DNA from: an uncultured Bacilli bacterium
GTDB taxonomy: Bacteria > Bacillota_I > Bacilli_A > RF39 > UBA660
Assembly (NCBI GenBank): GCA_934162195.1
Contig: CAKPHO010000010.1
Span: forward strand, 1 to 40,310
Direction of reading: 5' to 3'
Length of the DNA: 40,310 nt
The position numbers and the translations under genes are program-made. The notes beneath the pieces are model-generated. The model did no database searches. It was not told where the DNA came from and saw only the letters and a program-made list of their open reading frames with translations. This document shows, piece after piece, positions 23,580 to 30,958 of this stretch (the first letter of the stretch is position 1; each line of letters starts with the position of its first letter).

Positions 23580-24590
23580 ATGAAAAAAAAGATACTAAGT
23601 TCTTTAATTTGTTTAACATTATTAATTAGTTTATGTGGTTGTGGTAAAAAAGTAGAAGAACAAGGGAATGCTGAACAAACAAAAGAACCGGAAAAACAAT
23701 TAAAAATAGTAAATTTAAAATCTAAGACAAGACCATATGCTGTAATGATTAATAATAATCATGCTGCTTGGCCTCAAGCTGGAATTCAAGATGCTTATAT
23801 AGTTTATGAAATAGTTGTTGAAGGTGGAATAACACGTATGATGGCACTTTATAAAGATGCTGATACGGCAAAAATTGGATCTATAAGAAGTTCAAGACAT
23901 TATTTTTTAGATTATGCCTTAGAAAATGATGCTATATATGTTCATTTTGGATGGAGCCCAAAAGCCCAAAGCGATATATCTACTTTAAAAATAAATAATA
24001 TTAATGGTTTATACGATACTTGTTTTTGGAGAGATAAAACTTTAAAAAGAGCTTATGAGCATACAGCATTTACTAATATTGAAAAATTAAAAGAAACAAC
24101 AAAGAAAAAAGGATATCGTACTGAAACAGATAAAGATTTACTTTTAAATTATAGTGTAGATGAACTTGAATTAAGTACGAAAGAAGGAGCAATACCAGCT
24201 AATAATGTTACTATCAAATATTCTAATTATCATACAACATCTTATGAATATGATAGTGAAAATAAGGTATATAAAAGAACAATGAGTAGAGTTCCTAATA
24301 CAGACTTAGATAGTGGTGTTCAATATACAGCAAAAAATATTATTACTTATAAAGTAGAAGATACAGCTCTTGTTGATACAGAAAATAAAGGAAGAAGAGA
24401 CTTAAAGAATATAGGTAGTGGGGAAGGATACTATATAACTGATGGATATGCTGTACCGATTACTTGGGAGAAAACTTCAAGAAGTGCTCAAACAATATAC
24501 AAATATAAAGATGGTAGTGAAATAGTAGTAAATGATGGTAATACATTTATACAAATTCAACCTTTAAATCAAACATTAACAATAGAATAA
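23580..24590 (+). CDS. DUF3048 lipoprotein, YerB-like
   Basis: 336 residues. Lipoprotein signal: MKKKILSSL, a hydrophobic stretch, then L-C-G-C with the lipidated Cys at ~21 and a charged linker (KKVEEQGNAEQTKEPEK). The mature part begins RPYAVMINNNHAAWPQAGIQ and has IVYEIVVEGGITRMMALY, KIGSIRSSRHYFLDYALEND and YVHFGWSP, the hallmarks of DUF3048 (YerB), with the second domain (NVTIKYS.YHTTSYEYDSENKVYKR). Anchored to the outer face of the membrane; the molecular role is not established. SD GAGGAGTGG. A terminator follows the stop. Confidence 0.88.
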   Translation: MKKKILSSLICLTLLISLCGCGKKVEEQGNAEQTKEPEKQLKIVNLKSKTRPYAVMINNNHAAWPQAGIQDAYIVYEIVVEGGITRMMALYKDADTAKIGSIRSSRHYFLDYALENDAIYVHFGWSPKAQSDISTLKINNINGLYDTCFWRDKTLKRAYEHTAFTNIEKLKETTKKKGYRTETDKDLLLNYSVDELELSTKEGAIPANNVTIKYSNYHTTSYEYDSENKVYKRTMSRVPNTDLDSGVQYTAKNIITYKVEDTALVDTENKGRRDLKNIGSGEGYYITDGYAVPITWEKTSRSAQTIYKYKDGSEIVVNDGNTFIQIQPLNQTLTIE

Positions 24591-24618
24591 GTTATATGTC
24601 AAGCATATAGCTTTTTTC
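24590..24618 (+). terminator. Intrinsic terminator of the YerB-like gene
   Basis: AGTTATATG (24590-24598) / CATATAGCT (24604-24612) with one T.G pair, then TTTTT. Confidence 0.75.
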
Positions 24619-24627
24619 ATAAATTTG

Positions 24628-24657
24628 TTGACAATGATAATCTTTGAATTGTATAAT
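24628..24657 (+). promoter_or_regulatory. Promoter of the small transcript before the prepilin gene
   Basis: TTGACA (24628-24633) / TATAAT (24652-24657), spacer 18. Confidence 0.7.
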
Positions 24658-24682
24658 TAGCATAGTAAAGGATAGTGGTAGT

Positions 24683-24799
24683 ATGGTTAAAGTAGTTGTT
24701 AAAAAATTATCAGAAATACCAACCTGGGTGATATTTAATCATACTATAATATTAAATGGTAAAGAAAACACAAAGTTTCTAGACTTTTTTATAGTCTAG
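24683..24799 (+). CDS. Possible 38-residue small protein
   Basis: ATG at 24683, AAAGGA about 10 bases upstream, 38 residues beginning MVKVVVKKLSEIPTW and ending KFLDFFIV, with the TAG inside the following terminator stem. It has its own consensus promoter. It may be a real small protein, or the unit may act as RNA. The 278-base interval 24591-24868 holds this transcript and otherwise only the SD of the prepilin gene. Confidence 0.35.
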   Translation: MVKVVVKKLSEIPTWVIFNHTIILNGKENTKFLDFFIV

Positions 24800-24818
24800 A
24801 TTTCTTTGTATTTTTTTT
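24770..24818 (+). terminator. Long intrinsic terminator ahead of the prepilin gene
   Basis: ACAAAG..TCTAGACT (24770-24785) pairs with AGTCTAGA..CTTTGT (24793-24809), then eight T. Confidence 0.8.
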
Positions 24819-24868
24819 GTTGCACTTTTACAAAGTAAAGTAAATCTAAATGAAAGAAGGAAGAGATT

Positions 24869-25945
24869 ATGAAATTAAAAAATAAATACGGATTTACACT
24901 TATTGAATTACTAGCGGTAATAGTAGTGCTAGCAATAATCGCATTAATAGCAACACCAATAGTAATGAATACAATTAAGAATGCGAAGAAAGGGGCAGCT
25001 GAAAGAAGTGCAGATAGCTATATTAGGCAAGTAGAAACAGCAGTAGCAGAAGCAAGGTTAAATCATAAAAAAATACCAAATGGAACATATCAAATAGATG
25101 AAGAAGGAAATTTAACAGGGACAGGATTACCAGATGGTAAATTAAAAATAGAAATGAATGGTAAAAAACCAACAGAAGGGACTATAACAATAAGCAATGG
25201 AGAAGTGGAAAACTCATCAACAATGACAATAGGGGATTATAGTTTAGTATATAGTGATAATAAATGGACAGTAATGAAAGCAGAAACAAATAGATTATCA
25301 TATAATTTAAAAAATGTAAGTGGAGAAAAAATAACAGCTATAAGCAGTACAGAAACAAAAACATTAACATTTACAGCAAATGCAGGATATCAGTTACCAG
25401 ATAGTATAACAGTAACAGGAGCAACACATATATGGGATAAAGAAACAGGTACATTAATACTATCAAAAGCAACAGGAGATGTAGTTGTAACAATTGTTGG
25501 AGAAGAGAAAATAACAGTAGTATATAGATGGTCAACAGATGAAATAGAAAAAAATAGTATAATAAACCCAAATGACACATCAAAATTCACAAAAGATGCA
25601 AGTACATTAGGGAAAAGTTATTATTTAAAACATGTATTAGATAAAGAAAATAAAGTAACAGAATCGTATGCATGTTCCATATTTAATAGTAAAGAATATT
25701 GTTTAAGAGGTGGAGATTCGTCTTTCTTTGGATATGCAGAAAACGAAGCAGATTATACAGGAAACATGTTAATTTTAAAAAGTTTAAGAGATACAAAAAT
25801 AAGCTGCACCTTCAATGCAAGCCGCTCCAGCTGCGACGATGCCTCTGTTTATTTGGATGCGGATTCGGATGGTAGCGTTTGTGCGGCCGATGATGAAGGC
25901 TTCTGCGGCGTCAGTGATGGTGGTAGTTCGTATTGCATAAGCTAG
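24869..25945 (+). CDS. Prepilin-like secreted protein with anomalous G+C-rich Cys-rich C-terminus
   Basis: 358 residues. Type III signal/N-methylation motif KYGFTLIELLAVIVVLAIIA (cleavage between G and F; Glu at +5) followed by the pilin helix, so it is processed by a prepilin peptidase and assembled in a pilus/pseudopilus or retained in the membrane. Residues ~60-130 form the pilin-like globular region. Residues ~145-215 contain a YxLxxVSG...TFTANAGYQLPDSITVTG module. The end (from ~265) has Cys in YACSIF, EYCLRG and ISC, then a hypervariable-looking tail with Cys in SSC, SVC, GFC and SYC. The body uses A-ending codons (ACA, GCA, GGA, ATA); the tail switches to NNY codons. SD GAAGGAAGAG. No pilus assembly genes are in the window. 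Confidence 0.85.
   Translation: MKLKNKYGFTLIELLAVIVVLAIIALIATPIVMNTIKNAKKGAAERSADSYIRQVETAVAEARLNHKKIPNGTYQIDEEGNLTGTGLPDGKLKIEMNGKKPTEGTITISNGEVENSSTMTIGDYSLVYSDNKWTVMKAETNRLSYNLKNVSGEKITAISSTETKTLTFTANAGYQLPDSITVTGATHIWDKETGTLILSKATGDVVVTIVGEEKITVVYRWSTDEIEKNSIINPNDTSKFTKDASTLGKSYYLKHVLDKENKVTESYACSIFNSKEYCLRGGDSSFFGYAENEADYTGNMLILKSLRDTKISCTFNASRSSCDDASVYLDADSDGSVCAADDEGFCGVSDGGSSYCIS
25802..25945 (+). other. Candidate hypervariable 3' segment of the prepilin gene
   Basis: 47 codons before the stop, 39 of them ending in C or T. In 25801-25920, 67 of 120 bases are G or C and only 21 are A; the 60 bases just before (25741-25800) contain 31 A. The switch is abrupt. Such depletion of A with NNY codons is what adenine-directed mutagenesis of AAC/AAT codons (diversity-generating retroelement) would leave; recombination with an imported cassette is the alternative. 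Confidence 0.5.
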
Positions 25946-26034
25946 TAGTTGCGTGCCATACATCCCAGAATCTATAATTAGATGTGGTTAAAATTTGATT
26001 GAATTAACTTATAATATGTTAATTAAAAATTTAT

Positions 26035-26077
26035 AAAATCATAGGTAGAAAAAATTATTATATCTATGATTTTTTTT
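26035..26077 (+). terminator. Intrinsic terminator of the prepilin gene
   Basis: AAAATCATAG (26035-26044) / CTATGATTTT (26064-26073) then T-run. The intervening sequence from the stop codon to here shows only a small ATCTA/TAGAT hairpin at 25970-25983. Confidence 0.75.
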
Positions 26078-26148
26078 GTGTATAGATAAAAAGTAGTGCT
26101 TTTTTTAAAACAATGTGATATACTGTAATAGTACCAGAGGTGGCAAAG

Positions 26149-26652
26149 ATGAAAAATATCGAAAATGATTTCGAATATATAAATATAGTTAATCACATTT
26201 TAAGTAATGATAAGTTTAATGAAATAAAGAAAATAGAACACCATGGAATTAGCAGATTTGATCATTCTTTAAAAGTATCTTATTATTCTTATAAAGTAGC
26301 AAAATTCTTAAAACTTGATAGTGAAGAGGTAGCTCGTGGTGGGTTACTTCATGACTTTTTTTTAAGTGACGAAGATAGAACAGCAAAAGATAGATTGGTA
26401 TCTACTTTTGTTCATCCTAAAAAAGCTGTTAAAAATGCTGAAGAATTATTTAACGTTAGTGATAAAGAAAAAGATATTATAAGTACACATATGTTTCCTG
26501 TTAATTTATCACTTCCTAAATATACGGAAAGTTGGATTGTAAACTTTGTTGATAAGATAATAGGATTTAATGAATTCTGTCATAAGTTTGGATATAAAAT
26601 TGCTTATGTGGCTAATGTTTATTTGTTATTCCTAATTAATAGTATTAAATAG
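26149..26652 (+). CDS. HD-domain hydrolase
   Basis: 167 residues. SRFDHSLKVSYYSYKVAKFL (first metal His), VARGGLLHDFF (the HD pair) and DIISTHMFPVNLSLP (later His) form the HD phosphohydrolase metal site; KYTESWIVNFVDKIIGFNEF follows as in the YfbR/uncharacterised HD branch. Likely acts on a nucleotide or phosphate monoester in the cytoplasm; substrate unknown. The ATG at 26149 is used because AGAGGTGG sits at proper distance; the GTG at 26140 is part of that SD. An extended -10 (TGATATACT) lies upstream. The C-terminus is hydrophobic. Confidence 0.85.
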   Translation: MKNIENDFEYINIVNHILSNDKFNEIKKIEHHGISRFDHSLKVSYYSYKVAKFLKLDSEEVARGGLLHDFFLSDEDRTAKDRLVSTFVHPKKAVKNAEELFNVSDKEKDIISTHMFPVNLSLPKYTESWIVNFVDKIIGFNEFCHKFGYKIAYVANVYLLFLINSIK

Positions 26653-26677
26653 ATTAGTTTTGACTAATCTTTTTTTA
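26651..26677 (+). terminator. Intrinsic terminator
   Basis: AGATTAGT (26651-26658) / ACTAATCT (26663-26670), loop TTTG, then TTTTTT; overlaps the TAG stop. Confidence 0.8.
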
Positions 26678-26684
26678 CTAGAAA

Positions 26685-26710
26685 TATATTGTATCGTGTG
26701 ATACAATATA
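26685..26710. promoter_or_regulatory. Perfect 11-bp inverted repeat, likely TetR operator
   Basis: TATATTGTATC (26685-26695), GTGT, GATACAATATA (26700-26710). It overlaps the probable -35 (TTGTAT, 26689) of a promoter with -10 GATAAT, and lies 20 bases before the TetR ATG. Size and symmetry fit a TetR-dimer site; autoregulation of the operon is inferred. Confidence 0.8.
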
Positions 26711-26730
26711 GATAATGAAAGGAGTATGAT

Positions 26731-27333
26731 ATGTCTAAGAGTGTTACAATAACAAAAGATATGATATTAAAAACCGCTTTTGATATTGCTCGTGAAAAAG
26801 GACTGGATGGTATTAGTAATAGAGAACTAGCTAAAAAACTAAATTGTTCAATTAGACCAATTTATTATCAATTTCAAAACGTTGATGAATTATATAACGA
26901 GTTGTATATTAAAATCGAAAAATATTTTTACAAGTTTTTAATGGACAATATGAATGATGATATGCCTAAGTATAAGCAAGTAGGAATTAATTATATTAAG
27001 TTTGCAAAGAAAGAAAAAGAACTTTTTAAAATACTTTTTATGAGTGAAATCGATTTAGGTCTTAATGATTTTATAACCAAAGATATGGAAGACTTTAACG
27101 AACTTTCTAAATTGATAAAGATTAGTACTAATTTAAATGATGAAGATATAGAGAGTTTTCATATAAAGATGTGGATATTTTCACATGGACTAGCTACTTT
27201 AGTAGCAAGTAGTACTATTAATATAAGCGATGAACAATTAAAGCAATTGTTGTCATTAGAATTTCAAGCATTGATGCTTTTAAAAGAAAATCCTAATAAT
27301 AAGTGGGTATTAAAGAATGGAGTGAAAAAATGA
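26731..27333 (+). CDS. TetR-family transcriptional regulator
   Basis: 200 residues. N-terminal HTH: ILKTAFDIAREKGLDGISNR, ELAKKLNCSIRPIYYQFQNV, DELYNELY; C-terminal ligand domain of the TetR_C (WHG-like) type with MWIFSHGLATLVA near 150. First gene of the six-gene operon and almost certainly the repressor that reads the palindrome just upstream, released by a signal linked to envelope stress or an exported compound. SD AAAGGAGTA. Its TGA overlaps the next ATG (ATGA). Confidence 0.9.
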   Translation: MSKSVTITKDMILKTAFDIAREKGLDGISNRELAKKLNCSIRPIYYQFQNVDELYNELYIKIEKYFYKFLMDNMNDDMPKYKQVGINYIKFAKKEKELFKILFMSEIDLGLNDFITKDMEDFNELSKLIKISTNLNDEDIESFHIKMWIFSHGLATLVASSTINISDEQLKQLLSLEFQALMLLKENPNNKWVLKNGVKK

Positions 27334-28016
27334 AAAATATTGGAAATATAATTTTAGGGGTTGTATTAATTTTAGTAGGTGTAATAGTAGGACTAAATGT
27401 TTTAGGAATAACTAATATAAATATCTTTTTTGATGGATGGTGGACGTTATTTATTATAATACCATGTCTTGTAGGTTTGTTTAAAGATAATGAAAAAACT
27501 GGCAGTATCATAGGATTATTAATAGGAATTGTTTTATTCTTGTGTTGTCAAGATATCATCGACTTTGAAAAAGCATGGAAACTTATATTACCTATAGTTT
27601 TAGTAGTAATTGGTTTATCGATTATTTTTAAAGATGCCTTAAATGGAAAGATAAAAGAAGAAATTAAAAGAATAAATGAAAAAAACAAAAAAGATGATGG
27701 TTATTGCGCGACTTTTTCTGAACAAAAATTAAATTTCGATGACGAAAAATTCAATGGAACAGACTTAACTGCTGTTTTCGGTGGTATTAAATGTGATTTA
27801 AGAAAAGCCAAAATTGATAAAGATATTGTCATAAATGTGAGTAGTATATTTGGTGGTATTGATATTTATGTGCCAGAAGGTGTAAAAGTAAAAATTAAAT
27901 CATCATCTATATTTGGTTGCGTAGATGAAAAAAGAAAAAATAAGGATGTGGATGCAAAAGCACACACGATATATGTTAATGCTAATTGTGTATTTGGAGG
28001 AGTAGATATTAAATGA
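27330..28016 (+). CDS. LiaF-like membrane protein
   Basis: 228 residues: four membrane segments at the N-terminus (GNIILGVVLILVGVIVGLNV; WWTLFIIIPCLVGLF; GSIIGLLIGIVLFLCC; LILPIVLVVIGLSIIF), a lysine-rich linker, then a beta domain with repeated TAVFGGIKCDLR, SIFGGIDIYVPEG and CVFGGVDIK, the signature of the LiaF/cell-wall-active antibiotic response family. In Bacillus LiaF restrains the LiaRS cell-envelope stress system; here no LiaRS is adjacent and TetR replaces it. GGAG SD; overlaps tetR by 4 bases (ATGA). Confidence 0.85.
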   Translation: MKNIGNIILGVVLILVGVIVGLNVLGITNINIFFDGWWTLFIIIPCLVGLFKDNEKTGSIIGLLIGIVLFLCCQDIIDFEKAWKLILPIVLVVIGLSIIFKDALNGKIKEEIKRINEKNKKDDGYCATFSEQKLNFDDEKFNGTDLTAVFGGIKCDLRKAKIDKDIVINVSSIFGGIDIYVPEGVKVKIKSSSIFGCVDEKRKNKDVDAKAHTIYVNANCVFGGVDIK

Positions 28017-28825
28017 CCACTATGCAAAAGGTAATTAAGTATTTAGCTCTTTGCTTAGCGTTTTTTATAATTGCAGCAATGTTGTTATTTATTATGAAGA
28101 TTGGTTATCATGTATTTAGTTTATTTGGAGTTAGTAATAAAAATGATAATACAGAAATAACTATATTATGGAAAGAAAATGGAGAAGTTATAAATAATCT
28201 AAAAATAGATTTAAAATGCACAGATCTAAGCATTAAAACAGGAAATAAATTATTAGTTGAAACCAACAACTCTAGTATTAAGTATGAACAAGAAGTAGAT
28301 ATGCTTAATATTATAGAAAAAAAGAATAATTGTTTGTCAAATAAGAAAAGAAAACTAATTGTCACTATTCCGGAAAGTTTGAAATTTGATAATGTTGATG
28401 TAGATGGTGGAGCAGGTACTGTTAATATTGATAATCTAGATTCTAAAAAAATAGAATTTGATTTAGGGGCTGGAGATACAATAATTAAAAATATAAATAC
28501 TGATGAAATTAAAATGAATACAGGTGCTGGTTCATTAAAAATAAATAATGGCATTATCAACAATCTTGATTTAGATTTAGGTGTTGGAAAAACCTCTATT
28601 GTTGCGCAAATACTTGGTAATAGTAAGTTAGATACTGGTGTTGGAGAATTAAATCTCAATTTATTAGGCATCAAAGATGATTATAAAATAAAAGTAAGTA
28701 AAGGCTTAGGAGAAATAAAAATAGATAATGTATCTATTAAAGATGGTGAAGTTATTGGAAATGGTAATAATTTTATTGATGTTAGTGGTGGTATAGGACA
28801 AATTAACATTAGTTATATAGGATAA
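28013..28825 (+). CDS. DUF4097-type (LiaG-like) membrane-anchored beta-repeat protein
   Basis: 270 residues: one N-terminal membrane segment (~10-32), then a long strand-repeat domain with recurring G-A-G / G-V-G turns (VDGGAGTVNID, FDLGAGDTIIK, MNTGAGSLKIN, LDLGVGKTSI, LDTGVGELNLN, SGGIGQINISY), as in DUF4097/LiaG-like beta-solenoid proteins. Probably lies outside the membrane and works with the LiaF-like protein in sensing or tuning the envelope; mechanism unknown. Starts inside the stop of the preceding gene (ATGA), so translation is coupled. Confidence 0.82.
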   Translation: MTTMQKVIKYLALCLAFFIIAAMLLFIMKIGYHVFSLFGVSNKNDNTEITILWKENGEVINNLKIDLKCTDLSIKTGNKLLVETNNSSIKYEQEVDMLNIIEKKNNCLSNKKRKLIVTIPESLKFDNVDVDGGAGTVNIDNLDSKKIEFDLGAGDTIIKNINTDEIKMNTGAGSLKINNGIINNLDLDLGVGKTSIVAQILGNSKLDTGVGELNLNLLGIKDDYKIKVSKGLGEIKIDNVSIKDGEVIGNGNNFIDVSGGIGQINISYIG

Positions 28826-28838
28826 AATTGGAGGTAAT

Positions 28839-29777
28839 ATGAAAAATATAGTTGAAGTAAAAAAACTTACTAAAAGATATAAAAAATTAACTGCTATAGA
28901 TGATCTTTCTTTTGAAATAAAAGAAGGAGAAATACTAGGATTGTTAGGTCCTAATGGAAGTGGTAAAAGTACAACTATTAATTGCTTACTTTCATTACTA
29001 AAGTTTGAAAGTGGTAGTATTAAAATTTTTGGTAAAGAAATGAAACCTGATTCTTATGATATAAAAAAAGAAATAGGTGTTATATTTCAAGAAGTCGCTG
29101 TTTTTGAAGAGTTAACTGTTTATGATAATATAGATTATTTTTGTGGTCTTTATATTGAAGATAAAAATTTACGCAAAAAATATGTTGAAGATGCGATTAA
29201 TTTGGTTGGTATAAGTGAATTTAAAAAGTTTTATCCAAAACAGTTATCAGGAGGATTACTGCGTAGACTTAATATTGCTTGTGGCATAGCGCATAAACCA
29301 AAATTAATTTTTTTAGATGAACCTACTGTTGCAGTTGATCCACAAAGTAGAAATAATATTTTAGATGGTATAAAAAAAATAAGAGATGAAGGCGCAACGA
29401 TACTTTATACAACACATTATATGGAAGAAGTAGAAATGATTTGTGATCGAATTATTATCTTAGATAAAGGTAAAATACTTGCTGAAGGTACTAGTGACGA
29501 GTTAAAGAAACTAGCTAATATTGAAGAAAAAATAACTGTTGAAGTAGATGATATTAACAATGATGATGTTGAGGCAATAAAGAAATTTAAAACTGTAGAT
29601 GCTGTTAGTTTAAATAGAAACATATTAATGATTACATATAAAAAAGGGAAAGATAATCTTGGTGAACTTACTGATTATTTAAAAGAGAATAAAATTAAGT
29701 ATAATAAAATATTTTCTGAAAGACCAACTCTTAATGACGTTTTTCTAGAACTTACTGGAAAGGAATTAAGAGATTAA
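28839..29777 (+). CDS. ABC transporter ATP-binding protein (DrrA/CcmA type)
   Basis: 312 residues. Walker A GPNGSGKST near 39, Q-loop VIFQEVAVF near 84, signature LSGGLLRRLNIACGIAHKP near 139 (LSGGL instead of LSGGQ), Walker B LIFLDEPTVAVDPQSR near 161, switch His in TTHYMEE near 194. The C-terminal ~90 residues form the regulatory domain of the DrrA class ending PTLNDVFLELTGKELRD. Drives the two ABC-2 permeases that follow; likely exports a drug, lipid or peptide. SD GGAGGTAAT. Confidence 0.93.
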   Translation: MKNIVEVKKLTKRYKKLTAIDDLSFEIKEGEILGLLGPNGSGKSTTINCLLSLLKFESGSIKIFGKEMKPDSYDIKKEIGVIFQEVAVFEELTVYDNIDYFCGLYIEDKNLRKKYVEDAINLVGISEFKKFYPKQLSGGLLRRLNIACGIAHKPKLIFLDEPTVAVDPQSRNNILDGIKKIRDEGATILYTTHYMEEVEMICDRIIILDKGKILAEGTSDELKKLANIEEKITVEVDDINNDDVEAIKKFKTVDAVSLNRNILMITYKKGKDNLGELTDYLKENKIKYNKIFSERPTLNDVFLELTGKELRD

Positions 29778-30958
29778 TGTTTTTTCATAATTTTAAATAT
29801 TCTTTAAAAGTTTTATTAAAAAATAAAGCATTGTTATTTTGGACATTTATCTTTCCTATAGTTCTTGGAACGTTTTATAATATGGCTTTTTCTAATATAG
29901 AAAAAAGTGAAAAAATGAGTGTTATAGACATAGCCATTGTTGAGAGTGATGATTTTAATGATAATCAAATATATAAGGAAGCATTTAATAGTTTAAGTAA
30001 TAAAAATAATAATGATAGACTTTTTAATATCACGTATACAAATTTAGATGAATCAAAAAAGTTATTAGAAGATGGTAAAATAGTAGGTTATTTAGTTTTT
30101 GATGAATCTGATATTAATATAACGGTAAATTCTAATGGAGATTATGAAACTATTCTTAAGATAGCGGTTGATGAGATAACTAGTGAAAAGAAAATGTATG
30201 AAACGTTGGTAAAAAAAGAAGTTGAAGGGCAAATCAAAAAAGGAAATTATGATATTGATTATGAAAAAATAGTAAATAACATTACTGAGAGAATAAAAGG
30301 CAGTGATGTTAAAATAAAAAATATAACTAGTAATAATATTAGTTATACAATGATTGAATATTATAATTTAGTGGCAATGGCGTCTTTATATGGGGCATTA
30401 ATATCAATGTTTATTGTAAATAAAAAATTAGCTAATATGGATAGTGTTGGTAAAAGAACAACGATATCACCAACAAAAAATGAAAGTATGCTTATCGGAA
30501 GTTTATTAGCTAGTTATATTGTTCAATTGATAGGTCTTACATTATTGTTCTTATATACTATTTTTGTTATAAAAGTTGATTATGGCAATAATTTGTTGTT
30601 AGTATTTTTGCTAGCTTCAGCTGGATCTTTAGCGGGATTATCACTTGGCATTGCTATAGCAACTTTAATTAAAACTCACGAAGGTGCTAAAACAGGTATT
30701 TTAATTGCTATTACTATGACATGGTGTTTTTTAGCAGGAATGACAGGAATAACAATGAAATATGTTATTGATAAGAATATACCTATTTTAAATATAATAA
30801 ATCCTGCTAATATGATAACAGATGGTTTCTATGCTTTATATTATTATGATACTTTAAATAGATTTTATTTTGATGTTGTAAGTTTATTTATTTTTTCAAT
30901 TATAATGGTATTAATATCTTTAAGAGGATTAAGGAGAGAGCAGTATGACAGTATTTAA
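29777..30958 (+). CDS. ABC-2 type permease
   Basis: 393 residues. N-terminal membrane helix (KNKALLFWTFIFPIVLGTFY), a large extracytoplasmic loop (~45-190), then five C-terminal helices including LVAMASLYGALISMFI and GILIAITMTWCFLAGMTG. This is the ABC-2 (YhgE/DrrB-like) exporter layout. Its ATG overlaps the stop of the ATPase gene by one base. With the next gene it probably forms a heterodimeric channel. Confidence 0.88.
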   Translation: MFFHNFKYSLKVLLKNKALLFWTFIFPIVLGTFYNMAFSNIEKSEKMSVIDIAIVESDDFNDNQIYKEAFNSLSNKNNNDRLFNITYTNLDESKKLLEDGKIVGYLVFDESDINITVNSNGDYETILKIAVDEITSEKKMYETLVKKEVEGQIKKGNYDIDYEKIVNNITERIKGSDVKIKNITSNNISYTMIEYYNLVAMASLYGALISMFIVNKKLANMDSVGKRTTISPTKNESMLIGSLLASYIVQLIGLTLLFLYTIFVIKVDYGNNLLLVFLLASAGSLAGLSLGIAIATLIKTHEGAKTGILIAITMTWCFLAGMTGITMKYVIDKNIPILNIINPANMITDGFYALYYYDTLNRFYFDVVSLFIFSIIMVLISLRGLRREQYDSI

